Shown here: piece after piece, positions 1-9,712 of the stretch
Position numbering within the stretch: position 1 is the stretch's first letter
How the letters are laid out: each line of letters opens with the position of its first letter
Assembly: GCA_030374765.1 (NCBI GenBank)
Contig: JARGXX010000038.1
Coordinates: forward strand, 1-42,469
From: Agarophyton chilense
Lineage: Eukaryota; Rhodophyta; Florideophyceae; Gracilariales; Gracilariaceae
Length of the DNA: 42,469 nt
Direction of reading: 5' to 3'
Notes under the pieces: generated by a model
The model's database searches: none
The model's input: the letters and a program-made list of their open reading frames with translations, nothing else
Told to the model about the DNA's origin: nothing
Translations under genes and position numbers: made by a program

Positions 1-79
1 TTATGAATGGATACCGACGTCGCCGTGTGGCGAGAGGAAAGCCACCATTTCAGCTACTAGAAGCCATACCACCAAGAAT

Positions 80-420
80 GATACAGAGGAACCTCCTCTT
101 CTCAATGAGCGCTCTGTACTGGATGATTGCCAACAAGAGATCTTGGCAGGGACCATCGGTCGTGCCAATAGGATTGTAGAGCAGCTCCAACGTCAATATG
201 ATACAGCATCGGTTCAAGGTTGGAGATGAAGTATAAGTGGTACATGAAAAAGCTCTGAACCCGAACATTATTAAGTGGCCCCGTTCCAATCAAAGTTCTA
301 TGGTCCATACAGAACAGCGAAAGCAATGCACCCTAGATATGTGCTATTCTAACCGCTTCAAAGATACACTTGAAAGAGTGTACACACCCGACTATTTAGG
401 GCTTATAAGAGAAGATCCCA
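80..420 (+). pseudogene. decayed pol-like scrap (integrase C-terminal region)
   Basis: Two overlapping frames give pieces that look like the end of an LTR-retrotransposon integrase. A helical stretch containing RIVEQLQRQYD lies at about 170-205. In the next frame FKVGDEV, then a stop, then VVHEKALNPNIIKW follows at about 212-280. In Ty3 and Copia integrases a helical linker ending in a YD-type motif is usually followed by an F-x-x-GD-x-V module and a K-W-x-GP strand, and the order here fits. Frames change and stops interrupt it, so it cannot be functional. It is unrelated in sequence to the complete element that begins at 1372. The call rests on short motifs only. Confidence 0.35.
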
Positions 421-552
421 ACATCTGCATGACTTCACCATGACTATGGGCGAATAATGTTCAGGAAAACTATCCATATTATTTCAAAGCGCAAAGAGGT
501 TGTTTTGCTCCCAGTTTGCGCCAACTATGACAGACTCACATCAAGTTTTAGT

Positions 553-819
553 CTAAGTGGTAATATCTTCGCTGGATCTACAATCTCTCAGGGGATGGCC
601 CCTTTGCACCTTAAAAATCAGTTGGAATAATTCGTGTGGAACCTTTATCATTCCCTCCTTGCTTTGTTCAAGGTGTATGGACCATCCTTCGGAGGTCATC
701 GTAGCCACTTGCTTGGCACAATGGCCGATTTTGTCTACTTTGGCTTTGGCTTCAGAACCGTTGTCTATACTCGATTGAAAGCTTTTATATACCATTTTGT
801 AGTAAGCCAGTATGGACAT
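553..819 (-). CDS. unrecognised small ORF, 88 codons
   Basis: An open frame on the minus strand, rich in Lys, Glu and Ser, with no motif I recognise. It lies downstream, on the same strand, of the AATAAA signal at 1127-1122, so it would be a separate transcript from the interrupted gene. A weaker plus-strand frame of 113 codons overlaps it (634-975). Either or both may be chance. The stretch from 820 to 1115 holds nothing else I can identify; 1040-1115 is AT-rich. Confidence 0.18.
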   Translation of the reverse strand: MSILAYYKMVYKSFQSSIDNGSEAKAKVDKIGHCAKQVATMTSEGWSIHLEQSKEGMIKVPHELFQLIFKVQRGHPLRDCRSSEDITT

Positions 820-1121
820 TTACCCTATTCCGAGCTTTATGTGCAGGAAACAAAGGGTTTTCTAGAGCGTCACTCTGAAACTTCTAGAATTAGTTACCTC
901 CCCCACGAAGACTGTAGGTCTGTGCCGTTTATGTTGGACAGGGAACACAGAAAAGGCTCTCTTTTATTACATTAAGCAGACGATCGCCAGGCGAAGCGAT
1001 CTTTAATCGGGTGGGCATATGATATGCATACTTGTACAAGTGCACTCAAAACAAAAATCTTATAATAATTATAAAAAAACCAACCAAGAAAAATTCAAAC
1101 AATGAAAGCAAATATGAAACC

Positions 1122-1127
1122 TTTTAT
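1122..1127 (-). promoter_or_regulatory. polyadenylation signal AATAAA
   Basis: On the minus strand AATAAA begins 18 nt after the stop codon of the interrupted gene (TAA at 1147-1145) and sits in AT-rich sequence. This is the usual place for a eukaryotic cleavage and polyadenylation signal, and it supports a real minus-strand transcript ending here. Confidence 0.5.
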
Positions 1128-1144
1128 TTTAGTAAAAGAAAACC

Positions 1145-1366
1145 TTAGGTGCGTTGGAAGTCAAGCACCATGTCACGCACGCCAAGATCGATATCCACAA
1201 TGAAGCAGCTGACATCACATGCACTTAAGGAGAAAGCCATTCCATCTAATAGCTCACGCAGATACGGACAGGCACATGCAGCAGAGCCTCCTCCCTTTCC
1301 GCATTCGGTAAAGGCCAGCCACATGCCACCGCGTGCAGAATCTTGCCAGCCTCTTCAATTGCGGCA
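1145..1366 (-). pseudogene. 3' part of a host gene split by Element 1
   Basis: If Element 1 and one copy of its 5-bp duplication are removed, the minus-strand frame coming from 12646-12504 continues here without a break (residues AAIEEAGKILHAV). After about 15 codons the plausible coding frame shifts by one base. It then continues as MWLAFTECGKGGG and onward, with several Cys and a hydrophobic C-terminus, and ends at TAA 1147-1145. An AATAAA lies 18 nt further on. The one-base shift near 1325 could be a later mutation or a missed intron boundary. I do not recognise the protein. The reading across the empty site is seen in the sequence; calling it a host gene is an inference. Confidence 0.5.
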
Positions 1367-1371
1367 CCCTG
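1367..1371 (+). repeat. target-site duplication CCCTG, left copy
   Basis: CCCTG directly precedes the first base (TG) of the 5' LTR. The same five bases directly follow the last base (CA) of the 3' LTR at 12504-12508. Five-base duplications are typical of Ty3-type integrases. Confidence 0.85.
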
Positions 1372-2259
1372 TGAAGGACAATGCCCTTCAAGGGGGTTTC
1401 TTCGCAGGACTTAGGAAGTTCGCTCGCTTGAGGACTAGCTTGGTCTATGACAATCTATACCGCTATTACGTGCTAAAGGCCGGTTAGGACCGGAAGTGCA
1501 CACGGGGGGAACACGTGGACTACACGGATGCCAACGCTCGAGTACGAGGCGTGCCACACGTGGCCCGGATTCTACCTATTGGTTAGTATTATTTAGTAAT
1601 TTTTAGTATTTATTTGGCTACGCTATCGCTATTTAGTGTCTATTTTTCGGGCGAGCGCCCACTGTCAGGGGCCGCGCGCCACAGTACTGAGGAGGTTGAG
1701 CACTGCTCCCCAGTAAAGAACCTCTTGGGAGATCCCAAGGAGGGATTCTTGGCTCTGAACTTTTCGCCTTCGGCGCGTCTTCACCGCATACTGCGTGAGC
1801 GCCCGTTGCACGTTAGTTCATCCACCCTTCCGTCAACCAGAGTGCTACCACCACCGTGGGTTCATATTTAATCGCCGACACTTGTCGTAGTCTCGCCCCT
1901 TTATAGGGTTTCGCCCCCGTTTTCCTCTTGTTCTCCTTTTTGGCTCTCGTGAGTGGCCGTCTCACTCACCTCGCTGGTCCACCTCATACGAGTGTTTCCT
2001 CGCTCTTTTTCCGACAATCGCCGTGGTACCGCTCCGCATAGGATTGGTCACACCCCGGACTGTGCCGTGCTCACCTAAACACTCTAGGTATATCCCGCCG
2101 GATTGGCCTCGGTCTTACACCGGACTCCGTCGTGCCTTTCCAGAGTGGCTTTGTTTCTGTGCTCCGCTGGGACGCGTTTCCTCCGCCTGAGGCGTGTCTC
2201 TCAAGAGAGGAAGATCCCGAACATCTTCGTGGTGTCTCCGCTCCAAGCGTTGTCCTACG
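1372..2259 (+). repeat. Element 1 5' LTR (888 bp)
   Basis: Aligned without gaps to 11616-12503 at a constant offset of 10244 bases. It starts TGAAGG; its last base is G where the 3' LTR has A, so the canonical CA end is mutated on this side. A small palindrome CCCTT-C-AAGGG lies near the start (about 1384-1394), an AT-rich stretch at about 1587-1616, and a TTTATAG TATA-like motif at about 1900. The 85-codon frames inside both LTRs are open by chance in my view. Confidence 0.92.
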
Positions 2260-2262
2260 AAC

Positions 2263-2278
2263 TGGTCTCCCGACTTAG
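2263..2278 (+). promoter_or_regulatory. primer-binding site of Element 1
   Basis: TGGTCTCCCGACTTAG begins three bases after the LTR. TGG would pair with the CCA end of a tRNA primer for minus-strand DNA synthesis. The first ten bases are identical to the PBS of copies B and C of the other family. I cannot name the tRNA without the genome's tRNA set. Confidence 0.7.
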
Positions 2279-2424
2279 AAGTTTGAGTCGGGCACACTCA
2301 GTCACGATTAATCGGAAAGAGGACTCACAAATTGAGGTTGATCTCAGTTGCCCTCTTTGAGGAAGTTTCTTGGCCCCACTAGCCGATCGGGTTTGGATAC
2401 TCACGTGTAACGGATTCTGATCTC

Positions 2425-3930
2425 ATGTCGTCCAAAGACCGTCCGAGAACGCGGAGTCAAACCGGTGCACCGGAACCATCGCAACCATCCCGTATCCCGG
2501 TCCGTTCACGGTCTAATACCGGTGGATCGACTGGCGTGCCAGGTAGAAGGACCTCGAGACCTCCTGTCTCTGATTCAACACCCCCAGCAAGTGGAGCAGG
2601 ACCAGCGTCTGCCGCCGCCCAGATGCTCTCCCCTGCTAGGGATGTCACCCCCCATCCCAGCCTTGCAGCTGTGGAAGAGCAACTCCGCTCTATGCGGGAA
2701 GCTCAAGTCATCCTTGCAGAGGAGTTCGATTCCCTTCGCAAGAAGGTAAACGACACTGCTACGCAGGATTTTTCTGAGGACCTCCGTCTCCTCCGTGCCG
2801 ATGTGAACTCGATTCTAGAGTCCCTTGGTGGACCCTCGGCCTTTGTCAAGGACGTCGCCGACAAGTTATCGCGGGTCCGAAGCCGTCTCGAGACGTTGGA
2901 ACAAACCCTAATGTCGGGGGATGATCCGGCCGAGCCGGTTGCAGTATCTCACAAGGGAAGAAAGGAAGAGAAGCGCCAGGCTCGAAAGAAGCGAAGGAAC
3001 ACGGATCCCGAACCGTCAGACTCCTCATCCTCGGAGTCCGACTCTTCCGATTCATCGGTGGAAGTAGCTCGCCGTGAGCGCTCCTCAGGCTCTAAGCGGT
3101 CAACAGCCACCCACGGTGTGATCCGCGCCCGCACGAAGGGAAGGAAGCACACGGGTTTGAAGGGGCTGAAACTGACCAATTCGCTCTTTAAGAAGCTCTT
3201 ATCATACCGGTACTACCGTTTGGAGGACTCCTCTTTGGATCGTATACCCCGTAGTACGGGAAGAGTGAAGGACTGCATTAAGCGAATGCCGCTCTCACTA
3301 CGAAACCAGTTGTCTTCTGGAGAAGACCCAATATTGGTGTTGGATTTCTTGCCACGCTTTGTCGCGGAAGCTGACATCCTTGGAATGAACGAGGGACAGG
3401 GCTACACTACCTTACTGTACTTCTTACGTAGGCTTGCAGAAGACCAGTATCAATCTGTCAGAGGTACATCACGCGCGACCGAAGGAGGGGTAGCCTGCTG
3501 GCCCGAAGCAGTCCAGTACCTCCTGAGGTCGTATGCTACTAACTCCGCCATTCAGCAGGCTATACGCGCCCTGCGGGACACTCGCCAACGTCCAGGCGAG
3601 TCGGAAACCGATTATTCGTCGCGCCTTAACAAGGCCTTCCACCGCTGTGCCAATGTTTACCCCGCTGAAGAGCGTTGTACCATGTTTGTCGATGGTTTGG
3701 ACCCGGCGATCCGGACTCTTGTTGCTCGAAGTCGAGAAGATAGGCCTAAAGCCACGTATTTGGAACTAGTGCAGTTTGCTCGTGCAGAAGGTGAAGCCCT
3801 GCGCGCACGCACTCCTGGATCCAGGGTTAGGTCCGCAAAAGCGTTGATGTTACAACCGGGTACCCCGTCAGCTTCGATGATCGACGAACAGGCCTCTCGA
3901 AGGGATTATGATATCGTGCAGCTAAGCTAG
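2425..3930 (+). CDS. Element 1 Gag, main part (501 codons)
   Basis: Starts at an ATG about 165 bases after the LTR. Order of parts: Arg/Ser/Pro-rich N-terminus (1-75); a heptad-rich coiled coil (about 80-165); a basic patch with KEEKRQARKKRR (about 177-190); a Ser/Asp-rich linker (about 195-215). A retrotransposon capsid-type domain follows at about 300-460, containing YLLRSYATN, RPGESETDYSSRLNKAF and MFVDGLDPAIRTLV. These capsid patterns are typical of the Ty3 Gag family, which packages the element RNA. The frame closes at TAG 3928-3930. Sensible Gag sequence then continues one frame back, so this stop is probably the result of a single-base indel between 3912 and 3930. Confidence 0.85.
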   Translation: MSSKDRPRTRSQTGAPEPSQPSRIPVRSRSNTGGSTGVPGRRTSRPPVSDSTPPASGAGPASAAAQMLSPARDVTPHPSLAAVEEQLRSMREAQVILAEEFDSLRKKVNDTATQDFSEDLRLLRADVNSILESLGGPSAFVKDVADKLSRVRSRLETLEQTLMSGDDPAEPVAVSHKGRKEEKRQARKKRRNTDPEPSDSSSSESDSSDSSVEVARRERSSGSKRSTATHGVIRARTKGRKHTGLKGLKLTNSLFKKLLSYRYYRLEDSSLDRIPRSTGRVKDCIKRMPLSLRNQLSSGEDPILVLDFLPRFVAEADILGMNEGQGYTTLLYFLRRLAEDQYQSVRGTSRATEGGVACWPEAVQYLLRSYATNSAIQQAIRALRDTRQRPGESETDYSSRLNKAFHRCANVYPAEERCTMFVDGLDPAIRTLVARSREDRPKATYLELVQFARAEGEALRARTPGSRVRSAKALMLQPGTPSASMIDEQASRRDYDIVQLS

Positions 3931-4490
3931 CCCATAGCGACGTTCATTCCATCCTGACAACGGAGTTACCCTCAACCTTGGACGAGTCACAATACGTGAT
4001 TGGGGATGACACGCTACTCTATGCGGATAATAGTCGCGTCCGTGCGCCACTCGTCGCACAAGAGAGTGGTAATGTCCGCTTTTCGCGTCCTGGTTTGAGA
4101 GATACCCGCCCCGCGGTGAAGTTCGCCGAGCCTCGCCACCCAACGCCGGCTTCTGGTCTGATTTGTCATCTCTGCTACAAACCAGGCCATACTTCTCCAC
4201 AATTTGTGTTGTCTCTCCGAGAATGGGCACAGGTCGTAGTAAATTACGAGGCCGTATCCCCGCAGGACAAAGCAGCTGTTCCGATTGCATCTTATATCCG
4301 TGCTCGAACGGATGTTCCACATCACATGTCGCTTCCCTGAGATCGGGTGGTACCTGCACCGGAATTTCGTGTCACCGACGTGGTCGGTCACCCCACCGCT
4401 TCTGCGGTACCTTCTGGACCGGATGCCCAGGCGTTGCCTGATCAACTTTCTGAGCAGCCGCCTCCGGCGGAGCAGGCCCAGAAAAACTAA
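3912..4490 (+). pseudogene. Element 1 Gag C-terminal part (shifted frame)
   Basis: This frame, one base back from the main Gag frame, is open from 3912. It contains a zinc-knuckle-like CHLCYKPGH at about 4168-4194. In this copy the last ligand of a CCHC knuckle (C-x2-C-x4-H-x4-C) appears to be Phe. An in-frame TGA at 4338-4340 interrupts it. The frame then runs on as a Pro/Gln-rich tail (QPPPAEQAQKN) to TAA at 4488-4490. Nucleic-acid binding is the expected role of this part of Gag. The tail overlaps the open pol frame from 4454. Confidence 0.6.
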
Positions 4491-7426
4491 ATGTGGGAGT
4501 CTCCTCTCAAGGAGGGGCGCCCTCGGAGTCGAGGTCGACGGCGCCCGAGGCGTCCAAGCCTCGCTCCCCGGTCAAAATCCTTTCAAGGAAAGAGGCCGTC
4601 AATGACGTGAACTCGGAAGACTTTAGTGTTCTGCGTCGTCCGTGGAAACGTGTTTCCCATAACCGGTTCCCGGATAGAGTTCTGGTGATGGCCAAGAGAA
4701 ACTACAAGGTCTATGCTGACCTTGGCCTTTCACCCCAGTTTATGGTGCGACACCTTACCGTCTTAGACACCGGTGCCGGTCCGAACTTTGTCGTGGAGGA
4801 AGTGTTACCGCCTGCATTGCAGTCTAGGATCCGCCGCGATAACGTCCCGGAGGTGGTTGACGCGAACAACAAACCGTTGGATACGGTGGGGTTCATAGAA
4901 CTGGTATTCCGCGTTGGCGCTCGCGTGGTGAAACTCGACTTCGTCGTATGTCGGAAATTAGTCGCCCCAGTCATCTTGGGTTGCGACTTTTGCGACCGCT
5001 TCGTCGAAGCGATCTTCCCCCGCCAACGGCGTGTAGAGATGGAGGATGGATCGTCCACTCCGATCGTTCGTCGTCCGCTTTGGCGTGCCACGAAGAAGCA
5101 TGTCCCGCTACCGGCAGCACAGGAACCTGGACTGGATAAGCGTGGATCTAATAAGCTCCGCGTCGCAGCGTCGTTATGCGTCCGGCCTGAGTCCCAAATG
5201 ATGGTGAAAGTAACCTCCCGTCAACACGGACTCCGGGTCTTGCAACCATTGTCGTCACTGTATGACAGGCACAGCCTCGCAATTGCGAATGGAATCGTCC
5301 ATGTGGAGCCAAACCAATCGTTTCACGTGCTGATCGCCAATCTAGGGACTATACCCCAGTATCTGGTGAAGAACCAAGTGATAGGGTCCGTCATGCCGCA
5401 CCCCATCGCTATGGTGCCGACAAAGCTGACCGCAGCTGACGTTCTCGGACTCGTTCACTCTAAGGAGGGGGACAGCCCGGAACCCGTTTCATCGCCGGTA
5501 CCCGGGGTTCAACCTGTAAAATCAGTGACGCAGCCCGTTTCAACGAGTGGTGACCGCCCCGATCCAGTCCAAGAACTCGAGGACCTGGATCTCAGCCACG
5601 TCCCGGAGTCATACCGCCATCGATTGCGAGAACTTTTAAGGGGCTTCATCACTATGTGGGACGGCTCCCTTGGTGAGATTGCCACTACGGAACACCGGAT
5701 TGATTTGCTACAGGACACCCGACCCATCTCTCAGCACCCATACCGTGCCGGACCCGCCGCACGCGCGGAGGAAAAGGCACAAGTGAATAAAATGCCTCGA
5801 GCAGGAGTCATTGAACCGGCTCAGTCGCCGTGGGGTTCTCCAGTAGTACTGGCTCCAAAGCAGGATGGTTCCTGGGGGTCTTGCGTCGACTACTGTCGCT
5901 TGAATGCTGTTACCGTCAAGGACGTGTATCCAATCCCAAGAATGGACGAGTACATTGACTCGCTGGGCACCACCATCGTCTTTACAACCCTGCACGCCAA
6001 TTGGGGATACTGGCAAGTTCCGGTAAGGAAGCAAGACCAGGATAAAACCGCTTTCGCGTGTCACTCCGGTCTCTACCGTTTCAAACGGATGTCTTTTGGT
6101 CTTACCAACGCCCCCGCTACTTTCCAGCGAGCCATTGACATCCTATTGGCCCGCTTCAAATGGCGTACCTTCCTGGTCTACCTGGATGACATAATCGTTT
6201 TCTCAGATAATCTGGACAAACATCTCACTCATGTGAGGGATATAATGACCACGCTTCGAGATGCGGGTGTCACTCTTAAGTTGAAGAAATGTGACTTCTT
6301 CACGGACACCGTGAAGTATCCCGGCCATTTTATCCGTCCAGGACGTGTTACAATCGAGGAGACTCGTGTTAAGTCACTCAAAGAGGCTAAAGAACCGCGG
6401 ACGCAAACAGAGCTTCGTTGCTTTCTTGGACTCGCAAACGTCTACCGACGATTCATCCCGCACTTTGCGGACATGGCTGCACCGTTAAACGCGCTCTTGC
6501 GGAAAGGCCAACCACCAAAACTGGACCCCTTAACCCCCGTTCAAACGGAATCTTTCAACTCTCTCAAGGATTTTGTCGTCTCCGCCCCGATCCTCTCGTT
6601 GCCCAAGCCTGGAAGGCCCTTCACCGTAGATACGGACGCCAGCGACTACGAAATAGGTTGTGCACTGTTTCAAACTGTACCCAATGGGGAAAGACGCCCC
6701 GTAGGGTACTGGTCCCGATCGCTAAAGGTCCACGAGAAAAATTACTCCGTCTCGGAGAAGGAATGCCTTGCAGTAGTGTGGGCATTACAAAAGTTGCGCC
6801 CCTATCTCATGGGTAATCATTTCACCGTTTTTACAGGCCACTCATCACTTCGATGGCTACTCTCCATCTCGGAGCCTTCAGGCCGCTTGATGCGTTGGCG
6901 TCTCCGTCTAGCGGAATTTGACTTTGACGTGCAGTACCGAAAAGGATCGTGCAACACCCAAGCCGATGCTCTCTCCCGCCTGGTCACTACTGGCGAAGCA
7001 CTACCCGTCAAAGACGATGAAATACCCTGCCTTGCAGTGAATGGCGACGACGCTACCATCGAGGGCGAGGAACGAGACACAGACTTTTCAGATTCCGGTT
7101 CCGAATTGGACGACTTTCTTCTCTCGAAAGATTCCGAGAAACCCTTACCAGGGAACTTCGTGCCTATTACTCCAGAGGAGATGATACGGGAGCAATTCGC
7201 TGACCCGTTCTGCGCGAAGGTCCGCGCTCAACTCAATGGAGGAGGTACTCTCCCCTTTCAGGTGAATGATGCCGGATACCTTGCACGGACCGTCGGATCG
7301 CACCCACAAATCGTGGTACCACATAACCTCCAGTCGAGAGTCTTGCGGATGTCGCACTACTCCAAACTGAGTGGCCACGTCGGGGGACGGAATCTTTACC
7401 TCACCCTACGCCGTAACTTCTACTAG
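4454..7426 (+). CDS. Element 1 Pol, first part: protease, reverse transcriptase, RNase H, integrase zinc region
   Basis: The frame is open from 4454; no good ATG marks its start, as expected for a frameshift product. Counting from GTG 4493, the aspartic protease motif LDTGAGPN is at residues 91-98. RT follows with CVDYCRLNAV and YLDD (563-566), then RNase H with DTDASD (about 711-716) and DALSRL. The start of the integrase zinc region (SHYSKLSGHVGG) ends at the premature TAG 7424-7426. That stop replaces the Trp expected in the FYWP motif. RT motif A reads TTLHANWGYWQV, with His where the family has the first metal-binding Asp. This Pol should therefore not support reverse transcription. Pol normally copies the element RNA to DNA and inserts it. 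Confidence 0.9.
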   Translation, partial: AAASGGAGPEKLNVGVSSQGGAPSESRSTAPEASKPRSPVKILSRKEAVNDVNSEDFSVLRRPWKRVSHNRFPDRVLVMAKRNYKVYADLGLSPQFMVRHLTVLDTGAGPNFVVEEVLPPALQSRIRRDNVPEVVDANNKPLDTVGFIELVFRVGARVVKLDFVVCRKLVAPVILGCDFCDRFVEAIFPRQRRVEMEDGSSTPIVRRPLWRATKKHVPLPAAQEPGLDKRGSNKLRVAASLCVRPESQMMVKVTSRQHGLRVLQPLSSLYDRHSLAIANGIVHVEPNQSFHVLIANLGTIPQYLVKNQVIGSVMPHPIAMVPTKLTAADVLGLVHSKEGDSPEPVSSPVPGVQPVKSVTQPVSTSGDRPDPVQELEDLDLSHVPESYRHRLRELLRGFITMWDGSLGEIATTEHRIDLLQDTRPISQHPYRAGPAARAEEKAQVNKMPRAGVIEPAQSPWGSPVVLAPKQDGSWGSCVDYCRLNAVTVKDVYPIPRMDEYIDSLGTTIVFTTLHANWGYWQVPVRKQDQDKTAFACHSGLYRFKRMSFGLTNAPATFQRAIDILLARFKWRTFLVYLDDIIVFSDNLDKHLTHVRDIMTTLRDAGVTLKLKKCDFFTDTVKYPGHFIRPGRVTIEETRVKSLKEAKEPRTQTELRCFLGLANVYRRFIPHFADMAAPLNALLRKGQPPKLDPLTPVQTESFNSLKDFVVSAPILSLPKPGRPFTVDTDASDYEIGCALFQTVPNGERRPVGYWSRSLKVHEKNYSVSEKECLAVVWALQKLRPYLMGNHFTVFTGHSSLRWLLSISEPSGRLMRWRLRLAEFDFDVQYRKGSCNTQADALSRLVTTGEALPVKDDEIPCLAVNGDDATIEGEERDTDFSDSGSELDDFLLSKDSEKPLPGNFVPITPEEMIREQFADPFCAKVRAQLNGGGTLPFQVNDAGYLARTVGSHPQIVVPHNLQSRVLRMSHYSKLSGHVGGRNLYLTLRRNFY
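4481..4546 (+). promoter_or_regulatory. possible -1 frameshift signal between gag and pol
   Basis: The last Gag codons are CAG AAA AAC TAA, giving the heptamer G AAA AAC immediately before the stop. Pol is in the -1 frame and is already open here. Shortly downstream are two GC-rich stems: CTCC 4501-4504 with GGAG 4511-4514, and GGGCGCC 4515-4521 with GGCGCCC 4540-4546. A slippery heptamer, spacer and stem is the usual design of -1 programmed frameshifting. The heptamer is imperfect (G rather than A first), and a simple indel would also explain the frame change. Confidence 0.35.
5460..5472 (+). repeat. internal copy of the polypurine tract (1)
   Basis: CTAAGGAGGGGGA, identical over 13 bases to the sequence that includes the polypurine tract at 11601-11613 and to 8598-8610. 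It lies in the pol linker between protease and RT and encodes S-K-E-G-D. It could act as a secondary plus-strand priming site. Confidence 0.55.
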
Positions 7427-9499
7427 CCTGCCATGGCAGTGGACTGCTACACAACGGGGCGGTTTTGTACCGATTGCGCTCGGAACCTTGTCAAACTCCG
7501 CCGTCATGCGACGAAGTTGAAGCTGTTTCCAGCTCGCGCTCCATTGGATTTTGTGGCCATCGATATACTCGGTCCCTTCCTTACCACTAAGCGGAATTAC
7601 AAGTTCTTACTCGTAATTACGGATCGCTTCTCAAAGCTGGTCCGGACCGTACCGTTACGGAAGATCTCCGCTATGAGCGTGGCTCAAGCCTTCGTCCTAC
7701 ACTGGGTCTTCGTCTACGGTCCACCGGTCAACCTCCTCTCCGATAACGGGAGACAGTTCGCCTCTCGTTTCTTAGAAGATCTATGTCGCATCTTGGACAT
7801 TAAGAACCTGTTCACGACCACTTACCATCCCTAAACTAATGGGCAGGCCGAACAGTTCAACCCGACATTACTTGCGACACTCCGTCCATACATTGCAGTC
7901 CACCCCAAAGATTGAGACTTGTTCACCGATGCGCTCACCTTTGCGTACAATACGCAGGTGCACAGGACACCTGGATTAACGCCCTTCGAGCTGGTACTGT
8001 CCCGTACCCCACCGCCCGTGGCGCTTGAACCACAGCCCACGCTGGATACCTTTCCGTCACCGACTGCTTACCGCGAAGCGTGGAAAAGTTGGCTCACGAA
8101 GCTCGTTCCCGCCGCACGGCTTTCAATGGGCCGAGCCCAGGCCGCTTACAAGCGTGACTTTGATATCAAAGCCCCTCGCTCGCCGCCACGTCTCGCCCCC
8201 GACGGCTATGTATTCATCCGCAACGAGTATTGGAACCCAGAGAAGGAGAAACGCCACAAGCTGTCACTCGTTGCCGACAGCCCCTTTCGGGTTATTTCGG
8301 TGGCTCCCGACACTGTCGTTGTTGACCTCCCTGGTAATCACGAACGAATCTCCCGCGATCGCGTGGTATCGGCTCCTCCGCCGCTAACCTCCCAACATAC
8401 TGGTGTTACTGCTCCCGTTGAAACGGATTCATCGACCCCCTTACCCCAGGTCCACCCGCGTCTCTACGCGTTACCACACCCATCCCGGGGTTTGTCTGAC
8501 CTTCCACTACCCGCGGCGCCCAACCCGAAAGGAATCGTGTCGCGCATTCGTCGCTCCTCCCCAGTCCATCCGACGGACACCAACTCCGTTGCATCGTCTA
8601 AGGAGGGGGAGGCGCCCGACAGCAGTCGTAATCCGGTCGATACCGTCGCTGGAAACGCCGCACCGTCGCGTGTCATTCTTCGCCCATCAGGGGTGCCCGA
8701 TACCGACGTCCTCTACGACTCGACGCAGTCGCTATCCAAGCCTCAAAACGCAGCTGCGGATAACGCCATCAACACTCGCCGAGGTGTCACCACACGTACA
8801 ACACGGATTGCAAATGCGCTCGGCGCACCGCAGCCTGATACAGTACGAGTGGACGACGCACCGCCAAGTACCCCGAACAGGGAGGCGGATACATCCACGG
8901 CGCCGACGCCGGACAGCCAGCCATTGGAACGCTCACGTGACTACACGGAATCTCGCCGTGGGACAGAGAGGTGCGACAATGCGCCACCGCCCCAGCGAAT
9001 CTCACCGCCGAAGCAAGCTTCACCACGCCGATTAGCGGAACGACCACCCGGGTTACCCGCTGGTGTGGGCCCTCCAACCGGAGTGGGAAGCGCCGAAACA
9101 AGCCCGGCACTTGGGGAAAATGAACCGCCGAACTCGGGTCGACATTCTACTGAGCCGAGGACTGCCTTGAGCGCTACACGGTCCGACCGGAGCGAAGCCG
9201 CCCGACGCGTGATCACTTCGGTACCCACTGGCTCAGGACGGGTACCACCCGGAAATAGCGACACTATCATACGGGATGGCCGGGAAGTGTACCGACAAGA
9301 GTTCGTGGTCGGACGCATTTCGGAGCACTCCTACCACCCAAAGGGGTATATCCAATACTTGGTCAGTTGGTACGGGTACGGCCCCGAATGGGATTCAGAC
9401 GAACCGATAGAGCACCTACCTCGGTCAAAGGTGGCACAGTATCATCGTCGTACTGTCACGGCTTTGCCGGCTACCATAGACCAAGCCCAAGTGGGATAA
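7427..9499 (+). pseudogene. Element 1 Pol, second part: integrase and chromodomain
   Basis: Continues the pol frame after the TAG at 7424. The zinc region ends with C-T-D-C. The integrase core has DILGP (first Asp), LLSDNGRQF (second Asp) and TNGQAEQFN (Glu), so the catalytic triad is present. Two further in-frame stops interrupt it: TAA 7832-7834, where Gln is expected in YHPQTNGQ, and TGA 7913-7915, where Trp is expected. After a long Pro/Ser/Thr-rich linker, a C-terminal chromodomain is visible at about 9290-9450 (EFVVGRISEHSYHPKG, then YLVSWYGYG and WDSDEPIEHL). Such chromodomains steer integration towards particular chromatin. Ends at TAA 9497-9499. Confidence 0.88.
8598..8610 (+). repeat. 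internal copy of the polypurine tract (2)
   Basis: The same 13-mer CTAAGGAGGGGGA, in the linker between integrase core and chromodomain, encoding S-K-E-G-E. A weaker relative, TCAAGGAGGGGCG, is at about 4507-4519. Confidence 0.55.
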
Positions 9500-9712
9500 G
9501 AAGACACCCGATGGGGATAAAGGAACAGAAGATCTGGATAAGGACCCTTGGAAGAAGGAGAAGATGCCCAGAAGACCTGGAGGAGAGACACTCAGAAGAA
9601 GTGGAAGAGAAGAAAGAGAAGAAATACGCCATAGACGGAAGCAGTTTACTATTTTCGAAGTTGCTGCACACACTACCGCACAGCGGGATATACTAACCAA
9701 GATCACAAGGGA

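Noticed and set aside
1614..1871. 85-codon ORF present in both LTRs of Element 1 (also 11858-12115)
   Set aside because: It is duplicated only because the LTR is duplicated. It has no motif and lies across the promoter region.
4285..4605. 106-codon ORF overlapping the gag-pol junction
   Set aside because: An Arg-rich third-frame shadow lying across the Gag tail and the start of pol.
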